From Sterolibacterium sp. (GTDB lineage: Bacteria > Pseudomonadota > Gammaproteobacteria > Burkholderiales > Rhodocyclaceae): 64,000 nucleotides of DNA. The number at the start of each line of letters is the position of its first letter. The stretch's first letter is position 1. Below are positions 9,603-22,554 of the stretch, in pieces. Under the pieces are notes generated by a model. The model made no database searches, was not told where the DNA came from, and saw nothing but the letters and a program-made list of their open reading frames with translations. Position numbers and translations under genes: made by a program. Where the stretch lies: the NCBI GenBank assembly GCA_018062105.1, contig JAGOSV010000003.1, positions 1 through 64,000 of the forward strand, written 5' to 3'.

Positions 9603-10862
9603 TCAACCCCGTCGCATGGCATCGAAGAATTCACCGTTGTTCTTGGTAGCCTTGATCTTGTCGAGCAGGAATTCCATCGCTTCCATGTCGTCCATGTTGT
9701 ACAGCAGCTTGCGCAGCACCCACATCTTCTGCATGACATCCGGCTTGAGCAGCAATTCCTCGCGGCGCGTACCGGAACGATTGACGTTGATGGCCGGATA
9801 GACGCGCTTCTCTGCCATGCGCCGGTCGAGATGAATTTCCATGTTGCCGGTACCCTTGAACTCCTCGTAGATCACGTCATCCATGCGGCTGCCGGTATCG
9901 ATCAAGGCGGTGGCAATGATGGTCAGCGAGCCGCCTTCCTCGATATTGCGGGCGGCACCAAAGAAACGCTTGGGGCGCTGCAGGGCGTTGGCATCGACAC
10001 CACCGGTCAGCACCTTGCCGGAAGCCGGAGCGACCGTGTTGTAGGCACGCGCCAGACGGGTGATGGAGTCGAGCAGAATGACCACATCCTTCTTGTGCTC
10101 GACCAGACGACGAGCCTTTTCGATGACCATCTCGGCTACCTGGACATGGCGCGCTGCCGGCTCGTCAAACGTCGAGGCGACAACCTCGCCCTTGACCGAC
10201 CGTTGCATTTCCGTCACTTCCTCCGGCCGCTCATCGATGAGCAACACGATTAGCATGACATTCGGATGGTTGACAGCAATGGCATGGGCAATGTGCTGCA
10301 TCATCACCGTCTTGCCGCTCTTCGGGCTGGCCACCAGCAAGCCCCGTTGCCCCTTGCCGATCGGTGCAACGATGTCGATAACGCGCGAGGTGGTGTTTTC
10401 CTCGCCCCGCATGTCGCGCTCAAGGAATAGGTGTTCGTCCGGATGCAGCGGTGTCAGGTTTTCAAAAAGAATCTTGCTCTTTGAAGCCTCAGGCGACTCG
10501 CCATTGACGCTGGCTACCTTGACCAGCGCGAAATAACGCTCGCCGTCCTTGGGGATGCGGATCTCTCCCTCGACGGTGTCGCCGGTATGCAGATTGAACC
10601 GGCGGATCTGCGAAGGCGACACATAAACATCGTCGGGATTGGCCAGATAGGAAGTATCCGGTGTGCGTAAAAATCCGTAACCATCCGACAAAACCTCGAG
10701 TACGCCATCGCTGATGATGACATCCCCTTGTTTGGCGCGCTTCTTGAGCAGGGCGAAAATCAGCTCCTGCTTGCGCATGCGGTTGGCATCGTCAATCTCG
10801 TTGGCAAGTGCCATGTCGATCAACTGGCTGACGTGGAGAACCTTGAGCTCCGATAGGTGCAT
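9603..10862 (-). CDS. rho: Transcription termination factor Rho
   Basis: Hexameric RNA-dependent ATPase that ends transcription. 419 residues, exactly the E. coli length. The N-terminal helical domain (1-47) is followed by the cold-shock-like RNA-binding fold (48-125, with GYGFLR). The Walker A motif is SPKSGKT at 179-185, Walker B is in [16 protein letters not shown], and the Q/R-loop region is present. The start [14 protein letters not shown] was chosen by family agreement; the frame is open to 10970. It lies 371 bp behind trxA, the same order as in E. coli, where rho is autoregulated through its leader. Confidence 0.98.
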   Translation of the reverse strand: MHLSELKVLHVSQLIDMALANEIDDANRMRKQELIFALLKKRAKQGDVIISDGVLEVLSDGYGFLRTPDTSYLANPDDVYVSPSQIRRFNLHTGDTVEGEIRIPKDGERYFALVKVASVNGESPEASKSKILFENLTPLHPDEHLFLERDMRGEENTTSRVIDIVAPIGKGQRGLLVASPKSGKTVMMQHIAHAIAVNHPNVMLIVLLIDERPEEVTEMQRSVKGEVVASTFDEPAARHVQVAEMVIEKARRLVEHKKDVVILLDSITRLARAYNTVAPASGKVLTGGVDANALQRPKRFFGAARNIEEGGSLTIIATALIDTGSRMDDVIYEEFKGTGNMEIHLDRRMAEKRVYPAINVNRSGTRREELLLKPDVMQKMWVLRKLLYNMDDMEAMEFLLDKIKATKNNGEFFDAMRRG

Positions 10863-11233
10863 GTGAAAAAACCTGTTGGATGTAGTGAAAATAATGAAAG
10901 GGACGGAAACCAGGCCAGAGCGCGCACAACCTGATGATCTGGTATCTGCCAGATGGCACCGGACACACACGCCCGGCGATTGCGATTACACGCACGCAGC
11001 ACGCAGGACAAGCGCTGCGCACCACTCGCACCACTCGCGCCATCAAGCCACCGGCAGCAGCCGGAGAACCATCAAAATCGGATACGAGGAATAAACCGGG
11101 TAGGGGAAAATGCAGGGGCGGCGTAGTGAATTTCAAACCTCATTCGGGCAACCGAGGCCATGGATGGCCATCTGTGCGAACTGCGAGCCCGAAAAACGCC
11201 GCCCGGAAAATGCGAGGCGGAACTGTATCCGAC
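10863..11233 (-). other. rho leader / trxA-rho spacer
   Basis: 371 bp without a gene. The only structure I see is a direct repeat of CACCACTCG at 11020-11037, embedded in a run rich in CGCACGCAG-like words. In E. coli the corresponding leader mediates Rho autoregulation, so a long untranslated leader here is plausible, but no clear hairpin, leader peptide or promoter could be assigned by eye. Confidence 0.5.
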
Positions 11234-11560
11234 TCAGAGATTGCTGTCAATGAACGCCGTCAGCTGGGATTTTGCCAGGGCACCAACCTTGGTGGCCTCA
11301 ACGTTGCCCCCCTTGAACAACATCAGGGTGGGGATGCCACGCACGCCGAACTCACCCGGTGTTTTCTGGTTTTCATCAATATTCAGCTTGGCCACCTTGA
11401 GTCGACCAGCATACTCGGCCGCCACCTCATCGAGGATGGGTGCAATCATCTTGCAAGGGCCGCACCACTCCGCCCAGAAATCCAGCAGGACGGGCGTGCC
11501 CGACTCGAGCACCTCCGTCTTGAAGGTGGCATCAGTGACGTGATGTATGTGTTCGCTCAT
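11234..11560 (-). CDS. trxA: Thioredoxin 1
   Basis: 108-residue cytoplasmic thioredoxin. Active site WCGPC with C33 and C36, buried Asp in the LLDFWAEWC strand, and the cis-proline in GIPTLMLF. A good ribosome site GAGAGGA lies 8 nt before the ATG. First gene of trxA-rho-rpmE. Reduced by thioredoxin reductase, it serves general disulfide reduction. Confidence 0.98.
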   Translation of the reverse strand: MSEHIHHVTDATFKTEVLESGTPVLLDFWAEWCGPCKMIAPILDEVAAEYAGRLKVAKLNIDENQKTPGEFGVRGIPTLMLFKGGNVEATKVGALAKSQLTAFIDSNL

Positions 11561-11595
11561 GAAAAGTCCTCTCGTTGATCAGAAATGATGCAGAA

Positions 11596-11619
11596 GCAGT
11601 GTGGCAGTGTGGCAGTGTG
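11596..11619. repeat. 8-bp tandem repeat x3 upstream of trxA
   Basis: Three exact copies of GCAGTGTG at 11596-11603, 11604-11611 and 11612-11619, in the 250-bp spacer between trxA and the DciA-like gene and about 36 bp upstream of the trxA start, so inside its promoter or leader. Slippage here could change promoter or leader spacing. Confidence 0.85.
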
Positions 11620-11810
11620 CCGCATGTGTCATGCATGCACACGCACACATGGCCGTCCGTGTTGCGGCACATGGCACCGCCGGAAGCAAAGTGCCCGACA
11701 CCGCGCTCCCGCGGCCAGCACTTAGTCTGTCTGCGTATGCTAGCAAAAAAACGTGGCGTATGTAGCGCAATACTGCCCTTGCAATGCCCCTCGGTCGGGC
11801 AGCTCCACTG

Positions 11811-12248
11811 TTACGAATCCTTGTCTCGTGGCAGAAAACGCCCCAGCACCGATTTGAGCGCACCCTCGGGCAGCTCGGCCATCAGGCGGGCAATGCTCTG
11901 CCGTCCGCCGGAGCCCAGTACCGCCGCCTGTGGGGATGGCCGGGGCAGCGGTGCCGAAGTTCCAGGCTGTACCTTGATATTGATCTGCGTTACCGCCATC
12001 CCCGCCGCCTGCAGAGCCACCAGCAGCGTCGGCACGAGCTGACGCAGCTTCGCCGCAACTGCGCCATTTTCGGCATGAACGACCACGCCTTCCTTGCGCA
12101 CATTGGCCACCCGGCAACTGCGTGCCAGCATCACCGGCACCACCTGCGCAAATGCCTGCTGCACTTTTTGCAGATGAGCCGCATGTGCAGACAGCCGCGC
12201 CAGGGCTTCATCTTTCTCCAGGAAATGCTCAACGGATCGGGCAGACAT
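11811..12248 (-). CDS. DUF721 protein, DciA-like replicative helicase loader
   Basis: 145 residues starting [19 protein letters not shown]. The region around 20-90 (predicted alpha-beta KH-like core with [27 protein letters not shown]) fits DUF721/DciA, the ancestral loader of the DnaB helicase in bacteria that lack dnaC. Start chosen at 12246-12248 by homology; the frame is open further into the secA region. In many proteobacteria dciA lies beside secA, which supports the call. The C-terminal 50 residues are Pro/Ser-rich and then basic. Confidence 0.75.
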   Translation of the reverse strand: MSARSVEHFLEKDEALARLSAHAAHLQKVQQAFAQVVPVMLARSCRVANVRKEGVVVHAENGAVAAKLRQLVPTLLVALQAAGMAVTQINIKVQPGTSAPLPRPSPQAAVLGSGGRQSIARLMAELPEGALKSVLGRFLPRDKDS

Positions 12249-12250
12249 GA

Positions 12251-12285
12251 GAGGACAAAAGAAGACAAAAGAAGACAAAAGAAGA
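12251..12285. repeat. 10-bp tandem repeat in the dciA/secA divergent spacer
   Basis: Three units of GA(A/G)GACAAAA plus a partial fourth (GAAGA). The array starts 3 bp from the DciA-like start codon, so it occupies that gene's ribosome-binding region on the minus strand (where it reads as a T/C-rich run) and lies upstream of the secA promoter. Confidence 0.9.
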
Positions 12286-12340
12286 TTGCATATGTTATTC
12301 CATGCAGGGGAAAGCCTGCACGGAAAACAGGTCGGGCTGC

Positions 12341-12346
12341 TAAAAT
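12341..12346 (+). promoter_or_regulatory. Candidate -10 element (TAAAAT) of secA
   Basis: TAAAAT in the context CTGCTAAAAT. Start of transcription would be near 12353, about 22 nt before the secA ATG. No convincing -35 was found. The same CTAAAAT core recurs upstream of miaB, aroK and thiS. Confidence 0.5.
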
Positions 12347-12374
12347 CCGCCATTTCCCGCTTCGGGCACCCCGC

Positions 12375-15104
<2,730 letters not shown>

Positions 15105-15150
15105 ACCCGTCGCCTCGGGCATCGCCGACCACGCCACCATTCAGGCCGCA

Positions 15151-15170
15151 GGCCGCAACCCGAAGCGGCC
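15151..15170. terminator. Hairpin between secA and the Cys-rich gene
   Basis: GGCCGC-AACCCGAA-GCGGCC, a perfect 6-bp GC-only stem with an 8-nt loop. It abuts the stop codon of the convergent Cys-rich gene at 15171. No T-run on either side, so if it terminates it may rely on Rho. Confidence 0.35.
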
Positions 15171-15503
15171 TCATTCCACCTCGATGCCGCAGTCGCAGCC
15201 AGCCCCGGCAGCAATGCTGCGCAGGAAGCAGGCACGCGCCGCCGCCTCCAGCCTGCGCGGCAGCCACGGCAGGAACTGGCGTGGCTGCCGCACCATGCCG
15301 CAGACATAGCGTTGCTCTGTATCCAGCCAGGACAATGCACGGCAGGGGCCACGGCGCTGCCACAGCACAAACACCCCCACCGGACAGGGCCGGACGGCAC
15401 AGCAGACACCGCAGCCATTGCAGGGGGCGCCCCAGGAGGGCTTGGTCGGAGCCGCCCGGTGCAAGGACACCGTGACCGGATGGCTGTTCTTGAGCTCCTG
15501 CAT
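15171..15503 (-). CDS. Small Cys-rich putative metal/Fe-S binding protein
   Basis: 110 residues with ten cysteines (28, 31, 34, 35, 40, 54, 68, 92, 103, 105). The core is CNGCGVCCAVRPCPVG, reminiscent of a 4Fe-4S ferredoxin-like or YkgJ-like metal site. I do not recognise a characterised family; similar short proteins occur as hypotheticals in betaproteobacteria. Start taken at the ATG 15501-15503 because upstream sequence in frame looks non-coding. It lies 70 bp downstream of hemL on the same strand. A link to haem or iron handling is speculation from position only. Confidence 0.65.
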   Translation of the reverse strand: MQELKNSHPVTVSLHRAAPTKPSWGAPCNGCGVCCAVRPCPVGVFVLWQRRGPCRALSWLDTEQRYVCGMVRQPRQFLPWLPRRLEAAARACFLRSIAAGAGCDCGIEVE

Positions 15504-15573
15504 CCGCACCCCGCTGCTAGAACTCAAGAAGCCTGAAAAGCCTGTATACCTGATCCCCACCTGACCCCTGAAT

Positions 15574-16860
15574 TCAATCCCGGAACCCCAGGGCAAAAAT
15601 CGCCTGTGCTGCCGCAATGGTGCTGTCGATGTCGGCCTCGCTGTGTGCCGCCGACACAAAGCCAGCCTCGAAGGCCGACGGTGCCAAGTAATGCCCAGCC
15701 TCCAGCATGGCATGGAAGAAACGATTGAAGGCGGCCGCATCGCAGCGCATCACTTCGGCATAATTTCCCGGGCACTGCGCACTGAAATACAGACCGAACA
15801 TGCCGCCCACGGACTGCGCCGAGAAAGCGACACCGGCCGCCCGGGCAGCGGCATCAAGGCCAGCACACAAACGCTGTGTTTTCTCCGTCAGGCAGCTGAA
15901 AAACCCCGGGGTGCGGATCAGATGCAACGTGGCCAGCCCGGCTGCCACCGACAGGGGATTGCCCGACAGGGTGCCAGCCTGATAGACCGGCCCCAGCGGC
16001 GCCACTTTTTCCATGATGTCGCGCCGTCCCCCGAAGGCACCTAGCGGCATGCCGCCGCCAATCACCTTGCCGAAGGTAGACAGATCCGGCGTGATGCCGA
16101 ACAGCCCTTGTGCGCTGCCCAGACCGACCCGGAAGCCCGTCATCACTTCATCGAAAATCAGCAGTGCGCCATGTCGCGTGCACTGCTCGCGCAGGGCGGC
16201 GAGGAACGCCGGCGTCGGACGAATCAGGTTCATGTTGCCGGCCACCGGCTCGACGATGACGCAGGCGATCTGGTCGCCATGCCGGGCGAAGGCATCGGCC
16301 AGTTGTTGCGGATCGTTGTAATCGAGCACCAGCGTATGGCGGGCAATATCCGCCGGCACACCGCCAGAAGACGGGTGGCCGAAGGTCAGCATACCGCTGC
16401 CCGCCTTGACCAGCAGGCTGTCGGAATGGCCGTGGTAGCAGCCTTCGAATTTGATGATGGCATCTCGCCCGGTGTAGCCCCGCGCCAGCCGGATGGCGCT
16501 CATGGTGGCCTCCGTACCGGACGACACGAGGCGCACCAGATCAAGGCTGGGCACCAGCTCGACCAGCAGTTCGGCCAGTTCAACCTCACCTTCGGTCGGA
16601 GCACCAAACGACAGGCCATGCGCCGCCGCATCCTGTACGGCACGCACCACTTCGGGGTGGGCATGACCGACGATCAAAGGCCCCCAGGAGCCAACATAAT
16701 CGAGGTATTCCTTGCCATCGGCATCACGCACACGGGCACCGGTGCCGCTGGCGATGAACCGTGGCGATCCACCGACCGAGCGGAAGGCGCGCACTGGCGA
16801 ATTAACGCCACCGGGGATGGTTTTCTGGGCACGGACGAACAAGTCTTCGTTACGGGTCAT
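15574..16860 (-). CDS. hemL: Glutamate-1-semialdehyde 2,1-aminomutase
   Basis: PLP enzyme that converts glutamate-1-semialdehyde to 5-aminolevulinate in the C5 route to haem. 428 residues. N-terminus ([19 protein letters not shown]) and the PLP lysine K265 in [18 protein letters not shown] are typical. The presence of hemL implies the C5 route rather than ALA synthase. Its ATG overlaps the thiE stop by 4 bp, so thiD-thiE-hemL is one translationally coupled operon, a frequent betaproteobacterial arrangement. Confidence 0.98.
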   Translation of the reverse strand: MTRNEDLFVRAQKTIPGGVNSPVRAFRSVGGSPRFIASGTGARVRDADGKEYLDYVGSWGPLIVGHAHPEVVRAVQDAAAHGLSFGAPTEGEVELAELLVELVPSLDLVRLVSSGTEATMSAIRLARGYTGRDAIIKFEGCYHGHSDSLLVKAGSGMLTFGHPSSGGVPADIARHTLVLDYNDPQQLADAFARHGDQIACVIVEPVAGNMNLIRPTPAFLAALREQCTRHGALLIFDEVMTGFRVGLGSAQGLFGITPDLSTFGKVIGGGMPLGAFGGRRDIMEKVAPLGPVYQAGTLSGNPLSVAAGLATLHLIRTPGFFSCLTEKTQRLCAGLDAAARAAGVAFSAQSVGGMFGLYFSAQCPGNYAEVMRCDAAAFNRFFHAMLEAGHYLAPSAFEAGFVSAAHSEADIDSTIAAAQAIFALGFRD

Positions 16861-17507
16861 GGCATTCTCGACGGAAGGGCAAAGAGGGCGGTATAAGCGG
16901 CAGCACGGGCGGTGATGTCGTCGGCATCGAACAGGTCGCTGATGACGGCCAGCAGATCGGCACCGGCGGCAATGGTCGTGGCCGCGTTATCCAGGGTGAT
17001 GCCACCGATGGCGGCAACCGGAAGACCGAAGCGACGAGCTTCAGCCAGCAGGCTCAAGGGAGCTGGCGGGGCCGCGGGCTTGGTGGGTGAGGGATACAGG
17101 CTGCCGAAGGCGAGGTAATCCGCGCCGGCCCGAGCGGCGGCAGCGGCTCGTTGCAGGTCGGCATAACAGGAGATGCCGAGTATCTTGTCCGGCCCGAGGG
17201 CGGCGCGGATGTGCGCCAGGTCGTGATCATGATCGTCACGACCCAGGTGTACGCCATCGGCACAAAGCTCCAGTGCCAATGGCAAGTCATCATTGACGAT
17301 CAGGCGGGCACCATGGGCATGACACAAACGCATCATCTCGGCGGCCTGGGCACGGCGCAGCGGGGGTGGAGCCGATTTGTTGCGGTATTGCAGCAGGCGC
17401 ACACCACCGCGCAAGGCCGCCTCCACCAGCACCGACAGACGGGGCAGCAGCGAGTCTTCCGGTGTAATGGCGTAAAGCCCGCGCAAGGGCGACCTCGGCT
17501 CAGGCAT
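16857..17507 (-). CDS. thiE: Thiamine-phosphate synthase
   Basis: Couples HMP-pyrophosphate with thiazole phosphate to give thiamine phosphate. 216 residues from the ATG at 17505-17507 ([16 protein letters not shown]); another ATG directly upstream at 17508-17510 is possible. The TIM-barrel motifs YRNKSA, LIVNDD, HLGRDD and AIGGIT are visible. The start lies within the last codons of thiD (8-bp overlap), and the stop overlaps the hemL start. Confidence 0.96.
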   Translation of the reverse strand: MPEPRSPLRGLYAITPEDSLLPRLSVLVEAALRGGVRLLQYRNKSAPPPLRRAQAAEMMRLCHAHGARLIVNDDLPLALELCADGVHLGRDDHDHDLAHIRAALGPDKILGISCYADLQRAAAAARAGADYLAFGSLYPSPTKPAAPPAPLSLLAEARRFGLPVAAIGGITLDNAATTIAAGADLLAVISDLFDADDITARAAAYTALFALPSRMP

Positions 17508-18477
17508 CATCCTCATGCGCCTCATCTTCCGCAGCATCAACCTCACCCTCACCCTCGCCCTCATCCTCGGCTTCACGCGCCCAGAAATGGCGGTCGGGCA
17601 AAAACTGTCCCATGCCCGGCCGAAAGCCCGCCGCCAGGGTATGCCAGGTGTACTTCTGGGCAGCCTGCACTGCCTCGGCAACTGTCCGGCCATGCGCCAG
17701 GTGCGCCGCAATGGCCGAAGCCAGGGTACAGCCCGAGCCGTGATAACTGCCCGGCAGCCGCGGCCAGCGATCACTGCGCACCACCCCCTGCCGACCATAC
17801 AGCGTATTGATGACCGGCCCGGTATGCTCATGAGTCCCCGTGATGAGCACCATCTCGCTACCCGCATCGAGCAACCGGCGGGCACAATCCGGCAATGGCA
17901 GGCGGCCAGACGATGAATCTGCATCTTCTCCATGACCATCGGAGCCTGCCGTTTCCTCGTTTTCCTCTTCACTCTCCTCGGCCTCGGCCTCGACCTCATC
18001 GATGGCCTGCGCCAGGCGGCGTGCCTCCAGACTATTGGGCGTCACGAGCGTCGTCTGCGGCAAGAGCAACTGAACGATGGCCGCCATCATGTCCTCATCG
18101 GCAAAAGCATCACCCCGCCCGGAAGCCAGCACCGGATCGAGCACCAGCGGAATATCCGGATAATCCGCCACGATACTGGCAATGGCCACGACATTCTCGA
18201 TGCTGCCCAGCATGCCCAGCTTGAAAGCTGCTACCGGCATATCCTCGAGCAAGGTACGCGCCTGATCGCTGACCCACTCATCCTCGATGGCCAGAATGCC
18301 CTCCACACCCGCCGTATCCTGCACGGTCAAGGCAGTGATGACCGTCAGTGGATGGCAGCCAAGAGCAGCCAGCGTCATGATATCCGCCTGAATGCCGGCA
18401 CCACCGCTAGGATCGGAGGCGGCAAAACTCAGGACGATGGGGGGGCTGACAGGGCGGTGCGGCAAGGAAGAAGGCAT
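17500..18477 (-). CDS. thiD: Hydroxymethylpyrimidine(-phosphate) kinase with acidic insertions
   Basis: Ribokinase-fold kinase giving HMP-PP for thiamine. From the ATG at 18475-18477 it is 325 residues, against about 265 for the family. The core is intact: [12 protein letters not shown] near 21-32, VTPN at 145-148, and the phosphate-binding GSGCTLASA loop with C250. Two highly acidic stretches account for the extra length. One is an insertion at about residues 160-191 rich in E, D, S and G; the other is a C-terminal tail from about residue 302, made almost only of E, D, G and A. First gene of thiD-thiE-hemL. Confidence 0.95.
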   Translation of the reverse strand: MPSSLPHRPVSPPIVLSFAASDPSGGAGIQADIMTLAALGCHPLTVITALTVQDTAGVEGILAIEDEWVSDQARTLLEDMPVAAFKLGMLGSIENVVAIASIVADYPDIPLVLDPVLASGRGDAFADEDMMAAIVQLLLPQTTLVTPNSLEARRLAQAIDEVEAEAEESEEENEETAGSDGHGEDADSSSGRLPLPDCARRLLDAGSEMVLITGTHEHTGPVINTLYGRQGVVRSDRWPRLPGSYHGSGCTLASAIAAHLAHGRTVAEAVQAAQKYTWHTLAAGFRPGMGQFLPDRHFWAREAEDEGEGEGEVDAAEDEAHEDDA

Positions 18478-18843
18478 GATGATCCAGGGCAGGTGCCGGC
18501 CAAGCATCAGCATCAGCCACCGTGCAACAGGCAAACCCGCATTCTAGCGTGCAGGCCGGGAACAACCACATCCGGCTTTCCTGTTCTTCCGGATGGCTGC
18601 CAGAGGACGGGCAGCCTTTCATTTTCATCTTTTGAACTTAGAAACTTCAGTCGGAAGCTCCGGGAAGCTGATGGAAGCGGTGAAGCGATGAATTGCCCTT
18701 GAAACATCGAACTCCAGCCAGGGATTTTCAGCCCTACGCTGCCATCATCCCTCACCGCCCCCCCCCCAGCTGGTAGTATCATCCTCCCGCTTCTGGAAGA
18801 TATGGAAGACCGATGCATGATCAATGGGGAACAGGTGGGCGAA
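18478..18843. other. Divergent thiD/pilG promoter region with a C10 tract
   Basis: 366 bp without a confident gene between two divergent operons. It holds ten consecutive C at 18758-18767, followed after 6 nt by TAGTAT (18774-18779) preceded by TGG, which looks like an extended -10 for pilG. Nothing else was recognised. Confidence 0.6.
18758..18779 (+). promoter_or_regulatory. Candidate pilG promoter with poly-C spacer
   Basis: C10 (18758-18767), then AGCTGG, then TAGTAT; TGG just before the hexamer is an extended -10 feature. The C-run would sit in the -35/-10 spacer. No clear -35 hexamer was found, so the promoter is tentative. Confidence 0.4.
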
Positions 18844-19254
18844 ATGGCAACAGGCAATCTGGAAGGTGTCAAGGTGATGGTGATCGACGATTCGAACACC
18901 ATCCGCAAGAGTGCCGAAATTTTCCTGAAGCAGTCAGGCTGCCAGGTGCTGCTGGCCGAGGATGGTTTCGACGCATTGGCCAAGATTGCCGACCACCAGC
19001 CCGATATCGTCTTCTGCGACATCATGATGCCGCGTCTCGACGGCTACCAGACCTGCTCGCTGATCAAGAAAAACACCCGCTTTTCTGCCACGCCCGTCAT
19101 CATGTTGTCCTCCAAGGATGGCTTGTTTGACCGCGCGCGCGGCCGCATGGTCGGCTCTGACGAATACCTGACCAAGCCCTTCACCAAAGATGGCCTGCTG
19201 AAGATGGTGGAGGCGCATGTGTCACCGGCGGCACCTCGTGACCCCGCCCCCTGA
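18844..19254 (+). CDS. pilG: PilG, type IV pilus response regulator
   Basis: Stand-alone CheY-like receiver of the Pil-Chp chemosensory system that stimulates pilus extension. 136 residues from the ATG at 18844 (MATGNLEGVKVMVIDDSN), chosen because it aligns with known PilG starts; in-frame ATGs at 18802 and 18817 also have plausible ribosome sites. Phospho-acceptor D59 (VFCDIMMPRLDGYQ), acidic pair in VMVIDDS, and the conserved lysine in YLTKPF are present. First gene of pilGHIJL. Confidence 0.95.
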   Translation: MATGNLEGVKVMVIDDSNTIRKSAEIFLKQSGCQVLLAEDGFDALAKIADHQPDIVFCDIMMPRLDGYQTCSLIKKNTRFSATPVIMLSSKDGLFDRARGRMVGSDEYLTKPFTKDGLLKMVEAHVSPAAPRDPAP

Positions 19255-19274
19255 ATACGAGAAAGCGACGCCCC

Positions 19275-19640
19275 ATGCCTGTCAAGAAAATCATGGTGGT
19301 GGATGACTCGCCCACCGAACGCCTGATCCTCACCGACCTGCTAACCCGCAACGGTTACGCCGTCGTCACGGCGGAAAGTGGCGAACAGGCCATTTCCCAA
19401 GCCAAGCAGACATTGCCTGACCTGATCCTGATGGATGTCGTCATGCCTGGCATGAACGGCTACCAGGCGACCCGCACCATCTCACGCGAAGAATCCACCC
19501 GACACATTCCCATCATCATGTGCACCAGCAAGGATCAGGAGACCGACAAAATCTGGGGCATGCGCCAAGGGGCGCGCGGCTATCTGGTCAAGCCCCTCGA
19601 TCCGATCGAGCTGCTGGCCAAGATCACCTCGATGGGCTGA
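19275..19640 (+). CDS. pilH: PilH, type IV pilus response regulator
   Basis: 121-residue CheY-like receiver, partner of PilG. Acidic pair in MVVDDSPTE, phospho-acceptor D54 (LILMDVVMPGMNGYQ), switch Thr/Ser in IIMCTSKDQ and Lys in GYLVKPL. In Pseudomonas PilH opposes PilG, possibly as a phosphate sink promoting retraction. 20 bp after pilG. Confidence 0.96.
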   Translation: MPVKKIMVVDDSPTERLILTDLLTRNGYAVVTAESGEQAISQAKQTLPDLILMDVVMPGMNGYQATRTISREESTRHIPIIMCTSKDQETDKIWGMRQGARGYLVKPLDPIELLAKITSMG

Positions 19641-19684
19641 CCCCAAGCCAACCCCCACTGCAAACGAAAGGAATCCACTGAGCC

Positions 19685-20215
19685 ATGGCCAGACGCATCA
19701 GCTTGCGCGAGTTCCAATCCGCCCTGATCGACCGCCTGACCCAAGCAGCGCAGGGTGAAGACCGCCGCGCCCTGCTTGGCATCCTGTCCGGACAAACTTC
19801 CTGGTTGCTGGCCTTGCCCGACGCCGGCGAAATCATCTCGCCGCCCCCCTTGCGACCGGTGCCCCTGACGCAACCCTGGTTTGCCGGCATGACCAACATC
19901 CGGGGCGTTCTGTATGGCGTGGTCGATTTTTCGGCCTTCTGCCAAGGCGAGCCGACGCGGCTGAATCATGAAGCCCGGCTATTACTGATCGGCACACGCC
20001 ACGGCATGAACTGCGCGCTGCTGGTATCCCGTATCCTCGGCCTGAAAAACCCGGACACCCTGATTACCGTGGCCGAAACGACAGAACCCTCCTCCCGCCC
20101 TTCCTGGCAAGGCGAACAACTGCGCGACAAAGAAAGCGACCTGCCCACCACCTGGCGTCGCCTGCACACGGCTGCCTTGCTGGGCGACCCCGGATTCCTC
20201 GACATCACCCGCTGA
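19685..20215 (+). CDS. pilI: PilI, CheW-like adaptor
   Basis: 176-residue CheW-domain protein coupling the receptor PilJ to the histidine kinase PilL. The CheW fold covers about residues 30-165 ([18 protein letters not shown] is the typical CheW segment). Ribosome site GGAA lies upstream, 44 bp after pilH. Placed as in other betaproteobacterial Pil-Chp clusters. Confidence 0.93.
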   Translation: MARRISLREFQSALIDRLTQAAQGEDRRALLGILSGQTSWLLALPDAGEIISPPPLRPVPLTQPWFAGMTNIRGVLYGVVDFSAFCQGEPTRLNHEARLLLIGTRHGMNCALLVSRILGLKNPDTLITVAETTEPSSRPSWQGEQLRDKESDLPTTWRRLHTAALLGDPGFLDITR

Positions 20216-20291
20216 CCAGCCCCCTTTCCTCATTCATCCCTCCAACACCCGGCCGCCCACCGTCGGGCCATCAATACCGCAAGAGGATGTC

Positions 20292-22493
20292 ATGGCTTTC
20301 AACCTAAACATTTTTGCCAGAAAAACTGCGACAACCCCGGATACGGCAGCCGCCGATCCCATGCTGGAAACCGTAGTGATCCCCGCACCAAGCCACACCG
20401 GGCGCAACTCAGCATCGATCTCCGGAGCCTCCGGGAGCCAAACCACCGGACAAACGATCCGCCGCCTACCCGTGATTGGTCGCCTGCCCACTGCCCACCA
20501 GCTGGTCATACTAGGGATCGTTCTGTCATTGCTGCTGGCATTCGGTGGCCTGTCCCTGTGGATCGGTGTGCGCGATGCTGGCTATGGTGTGGCCTATGTC
20601 ACCACTGCCGGACAACTACAGGTCTCAACCCAGAAATTGGTCGAATCCATACCTTCGGTGCTGCAGGGCAATGCCACCGCTTTCAGGGAATTGGGGGGCG
20701 CACATGACCGTATCAAAGCCTTGCTGGAGGTTCTGGACAAGGGCGGTATGGTTGACGGAGTCCCCCTGCCTGCAGCTACCGCACACAGCCGCCCCCAGCT
20801 GGAGGATGTTACGGGACGCTGGACCGCCATCGACAAACAGGTCGCCTTGCTGCGTGCCCAGGAAAAGAGCCTGGCCACGCTGGGGCAGACCGTGACCCTG
20901 GCCAGCCAGAGTCGCACCGGCGTCCTGGCTCTGGCCGACGAACTGGCGACCCTCCGCAATACCGGCAGCACCACAGAAACGGCAACCCTCCAGCAACTGG
21001 CGCTGCTCAGCCAGCGAATTGCCCGGAACACCCTGGCACTGACCAGCAGCACAGAGCCCCTATCCAGCACCGCCGAACAACTGGCACGCGACATCGGCCT
21101 GTTCCGCGACCTGCTGACCACCTGGCGCGCTGGCAGCGAAGCCCTGCAAACACGCCTGCGTACCGCCGACACCGCGCTGGCGGCCTTGCAAGCCACCCTG
21201 ACGCCGGCCCTGCAACATCAGGAAGCATGGGCACCAACCTGGCAGGCGGGCAGCGAAATACAAAAAACAGCACCGGCACTTCTCACGGCCGTCAATCACC
21301 TGTTCAATGCCTACGGTAGCGAGGCCGTAGCCGTATCGCTGGGCCGGGCTGTCGCCCCCGTCATCGTCACAACCCTGCTGGTAGTCATCGTCCTGCTACT
21401 GATGGCCAAGGTGTTCAACGACGAAACCGCCATCCGCGCCGCAGAGTCCGAACGGCAGCGACGCGAGGCGGAGCGCCAGCGGCGTGAAGCAGAGGCCGCC
21501 AAGGATGCTACCCAGGAGGCCATCCTGCGTCTGATGAATGAAATGGGCGACCTGGCCGATGGAGACCTGACCGTGCGTGCCACGGTATCGGAAAGCATCA
21601 CCGGGGCGATTGCCGACTCGGTAAATTACACCATCGAAGAACTGTCCGTACTGGTCAAGCGCATCAACGAAACCGCCAGCCGGGTGGCACGCTCCTCGGA
21701 AAATGCCCAGGACACCTCGGTGCATCTGCTTGAAGCAACTGGCGCCCAATCCCACAAGATCACCGATGCCGGCGACTCGGTACGCCACATGGCACAATCC
21801 ATGGAGCAAGTTTCTAACCGGGCGCTGGAATCTGCCCGTGTGGCCCGCCAATCACTGGATGCCGCCCAAAAGGGTGCGCTGGCCGTGACCAACTCGATCA
21901 AGGGGATGAACGAAATTCGTGAACAGATCCAGGAAACCTCCAAACGCATCAAGCGACTGGGCGAATCCTCACAAGAGATCAGCGAAATCGTCGAACTGAT
22001 TTCCGACATTACCGAACAGACCAACGTACTGGCGCTCAATGCCGCCATCCAGGCCGCATCCGCTGGCGAGGCCGGCCGTGGCTTTTCGGTGGTGGCCGAA
22101 GAAGTGCAGCGCCTGGCCGAGCGTTCCGGCGAAGCCACCAAGCAAATTTCCGCCATCGTCAAGACCATTCAGGGCGACACCCACGAAGCCGTGCTGGCCA
22201 TGGAAAACTCGACCCGCAACGTAGTCGAAGGTGCCAAACTGTCCGATGCTGCCGGCCAGGCGCTGACTGAAATCTCGACCGTATCGAACGACCTGGCCGG
22301 CCTGATCGAAAAAATCTCGAGCGACACTCTGCAACAGGTCGGCTCGGCCAGAAAGGTGACCGACAACATGCAGGACATTCTGAGCATCACCGAACAAACG
22401 ACCACCAGCACCCAGCAAACCGCGCAACTGATCAGTGAGCTGTCTACCCTGGCCGGAGAACTGAAGGCCTCCGTCGCCGGCTTCAAGGTTTGA
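20292..22493 (+). CDS. pilJ: PilJ, methyl-accepting chemotaxis protein of the pilus system
   Basis: 733-residue inner-membrane chemoreceptor. A long cytoplasmic N-tail (1-70) precedes TM1 at 71-93. The periplasmic sensor (94-353, with a PilJ-type four-helix pattern) is followed by TM2 at about 354-376, then HAMP (about 395-465) and the methyl-accepting signalling domain. The signalling tip region has [20 protein letters not shown]. Ribosome site AAGAGG lies 6 nt before the ATG. It senses pilus or surface cues and controls PilL. Confidence 0.95.
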   Translation: MAFNLNIFARKTATTPDTAAADPMLETVVIPAPSHTGRNSASISGASGSQTTGQTIRRLPVIGRLPTAHQLVILGIVLSLLLAFGGLSLWIGVRDAGYGVAYVTTAGQLQVSTQKLVESIPSVLQGNATAFRELGGAHDRIKALLEVLDKGGMVDGVPLPAATAHSRPQLEDVTGRWTAIDKQVALLRAQEKSLATLGQTVTLASQSRTGVLALADELATLRNTGSTTETATLQQLALLSQRIARNTLALTSSTEPLSSTAEQLARDIGLFRDLLTTWRAGSEALQTRLRTADTALAALQATLTPALQHQEAWAPTWQAGSEIQKTAPALLTAVNHLFNAYGSEAVAVSLGRAVAPVIVTTLLVVIVLLLMAKVFNDETAIRAAESERQRREAERQRREAEAAKDATQEAILRLMNEMGDLADGDLTVRATVSESITGAIADSVNYTIEELSVLVKRINETASRVARSSENAQDTSVHLLEATGAQSHKITDAGDSVRHMAQSMEQVSNRALESARVARQSLDAAQKGALAVTNSIKGMNEIREQIQETSKRIKRLGESSQEISEIVELISDITEQTNVLALNAAIQAASAGEAGRGFSVVAEEVQRLAERSGEATKQISAIVKTIQGDTHEAVLAMENSTRNVVEGAKLSDAAGQALTEISTVSNDLAGLIEKISSDTLQQVGSARKVTDNMQDILSITEQTTTSTQQTAQLISELSTLAGELKASVAGFKV

Positions 22494-22520
22494 CGCCCTT
22501 CTTCCTTTTTGCATCGAACG

Positions 22521-22550
22521 ACGCACGAATACGCACGAATACGCACAGAT
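22521..22550. repeat. 10-bp tandem repeat x3 between pilJ and pilL
   Basis: ACGCACGAAT, ACGCACGAAT, ACGCACAGAT at 22521-22550, ending 4 bp before the pilL ATG. It fills the position where the pilL ribosome site should be; no Shine-Dalgarno sequence is seen there. Confidence 0.85.
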
Positions 22551-22554
22551 ACTC

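Noticed and set aside
10934..11578. Plus-strand 214-codon frame across the rho leader and trxA
   Set aside because: It runs antisense through trxA and has no domain; the rho leader is better seen as non-coding.
12251..12285. CRISPR-like array in the dciA/secA spacer
   Set aside because: Units are 10 bp and directly adjacent with no spacers; a simple tandem repeat.
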